Made by a program: the position numbers and the translations under genes
Part shown: in pieces, positions 63,048-64,000 of the stretch
Layout: the number at the start of each line of letters is the position of its first letter
How positions within the stretch are numbered: the stretch's first letter is position 1
Notes under the pieces: generated by a model
The model's input: only the letters and a program-made list of their open reading frames with translations
Databases searched by the model: none
Told to the model about the DNA's origin: nothing
Assembly: GCF_000495815.1 (NCBI RefSeq)
Contig: NZ_AWGE01000011.1
Coordinates: forward strand, 51,732 to 115,731
DNA: 64,000 nucleotides
Direction: 5' to 3'
From: Asticcacaulis sp. AC466
GTDB taxonomy: Bacteria > Pseudomonadota > Alphaproteobacteria > Caulobacterales > Caulobacteraceae

Positions 63048-63827
63048 ATGAAAATGCATTTCCCCTATATATCGCAATTATTGCTAGCGCTAAAATGTGA
63101 AATTTATCGCACGATCTCAGAAATCCGAAATGGTAAATTCGAATATATAGTAGGCAATATTATCCTGTTAGGAATGATGTTCGGTATACGCAGTCTCAAA
63201 TTTTCGCCCGAAGGCCACGCATCTTCAACTCTGATATCGGCGATAATGTCACTTGCATCTATGTCTATTATTGGAATATCAGGTGCCGTTCCACGTGAAT
63301 TCCTCATTGACTGCGCCCATGGAAGCCTTGGACGCATTTTCGCGAGCCCACTTGGCTTCGACATGATTTTAATATCAAGACATCTCATCAATACCGTGCA
63401 TTCTTATATATCGATTAGCTTTCTTTCGGTTATTCTACTTGCGTTCGGGGCCATCCCAATGGATTCGGTGATTTATTACCTTTTACTATTTCCTTTAATT
63501 TTTATATATTCTTTAGCATATGGAACACTGTTTGTTTCAGTTGCCTTGCTGACCAAAAGCGAAAAAATCACCCAACTTTCGTCCTTTTTTGTAGCGGTTG
63601 TTTTTATTTTCTTACCGAATGAACATTTTCTAGGTCAGGTGGCATTGTTTGTTCCATTTTCTTGCCTATTTACGTATATACGTACCGGGGCGTTTATGTC
63701 GGGTTCGTATGCTGGTTTGTGGGTCTGGGCGTATGGCGTTGTCTGTACTGCTTTGGCTTGGGTATTTCTCCGGGCTACTCTTTTCAATCTTACGTCTAGC
63801 GGCAGGCTGCTACACAAGGAGGCGTGA
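63048..63827 (+). CDS. ABC-2-type transporter permease
   Basis: 259 residues with about six hydrophobic helices (YIVGNIILLGMMFGI, LISAIMSLASMSIIGI, SISFLSVILLAFGAI, LLLFPLIFIYSLAYGTLFVSVALLT, AVVFIFLPNEHFLGQVALFVPF, WVWAYGVVCTALAWVFLRA). The size and topology suit the membrane half of an ABC-2 exporter working with the ATPase at 60544. It begins three bases after protein B and its TGA overlaps the next ATG. Confidence 0.85.
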   Translation: MKMHFPYISQLLLALKCEIYRTISEIRNGKFEYIVGNIILLGMMFGIRSLKFSPEGHASSTLISAIMSLASMSIIGISGAVPREFLIDCAHGSLGRIFASPLGFDMILISRHLINTVHSYISISFLSVILLAFGAIPMDSVIYYLLLFPLIFIYSLAYGTLFVSVALLTKSEKITQLSSFFVAVVFIFLPNEHFLGQVALFVPFSCLFTYIRTGAFMSGSYAGLWVWAYGVVCTALAWVFLRATLFNLTSSGRLLHKEA

Positions 63828-64000
63828 TGTTGTTTGGAATCTTTGCAAGACCGGTCCCGCCAGAAGGAAGCCGAGCTGTAGCTGTAATGGTTCTGAAATC
63901 AGAGAGTAAGTTTTCAGAAATGCCGCCGGAGCTGGCAATGCCGCCGGTTGTTACCGTTGGGGCATCGATCGCTCTTATCAATCAGACCCAAAAGCAAACC
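63827..64000 (+). CDS. cassette gene of unknown function, cut by the window end
   Basis: 58 codons are visible, from an ATG overlapping the permease stop (TGATG) with AAGGAGG upstream. The part seen starts MLFGIFARPVPPEGSRAVAV, contains SKFSEMPPELAMPP and VTVGASIALINQTQKQ. It has no N-terminal membrane helix and no motif that can be assigned. Tight coupling makes it part of the same operon. Confidence 0.7.
   Translation, partial: MLFGIFARPVPPEGSRAVAVMVLKSESKFSEMPPELAMPPVVTVGASIALINQTQKQT

Noticed and set aside
1..64000. CRISPR array, prophage or complete insertion sequence
   Set aside because: No regularly spaced repeats, no phage structural genes, and only two broken mobile-element fragments (P4-type integrase and IS630) were found.

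Overview
The window reads as a chromosome segment of an aerobic, Gram-negative alphaproteobacterium of the Caulobacteraceae type, with Asticcacaulis or Caulobacter relatives as the best guess. This is inferred from the large TonB-dependent receptors of the Xanthomonas/Caulobacter class, the many secreted plant-polysaccharide hydrolases, the MetG type (HLGN signature, FSTS loop) and the hybrid sensor kinases. No rRNA, complete insertion sequence or CRISPR array was seen.

Layout. 1-19.6 kb is mixed housekeeping and signalling: a partial acyl-CoA dehydrogenase, a cytochrome b561-YceI fusion overlapping a Sua5/TsaC tRNA-modification gene, YaaA, a double-receiver protein, an FAD-linked D-2-hydroxyacid dehydrogenase, a Nudix hydrolase, a 38-residue secreted peptide beside a hybrid kinase, an SPFH-NfeD pair, a class II aldolase, cytochrome c, Ogt, a GAF hybrid kinase, a Cys-rich four-helix protein coupled to a PQQ-type dehydrogenase, and a serine hydrolase. 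20.1-33.6 kb is a hemicellulose-utilisation block: GH31 (alpha-xylosidase type, PA14 insert), GH97, a TonB receptor, a FadR-type GntR regulator and GH115 alpha-glucuronidase. The promoters of the last three genes share an 11-bp operator-like palindrome. A secreted GH10 xylanase at 52.6 kb fits the same pathway.

33.6-39.3 kb carries three transporter-type membrane proteins bounded by a decayed tRNA-Thr copy on one side and a dead P4-type integrase plus an intact tRNA-Thr on the other, so it may be an old integrated segment. 39.5-59.2 kb holds metG, DUF805, TerC and rlmB, then the conserved translation/transcription cluster tRNA-Tyr, tRNA-Gly, tuf, tRNA-Trp, secE, nusG, rplK and rplA. This cluster is interrupted by about 8 kb of unrelated genes between tuf and tRNA-Trp and by a TonB-receptor gene between nusG and rplK.

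59.3-64 kb is visibly AT-richer and looks acquired. After an IS630 transposase remnant comes a tight same-strand cassette: a 47-residue peptide gene, an ABC ATPase, two unfamiliar proteins of about 300 residues (cupin-like core plus HEAT-like C-terminus), an ABC-2-type permease, and a further gene cut by the window end. It resembles a peptide natural-product or bacteriocin-like locus with no textbook modifying enzyme in view, and is the best candidate here for an undescribed system.
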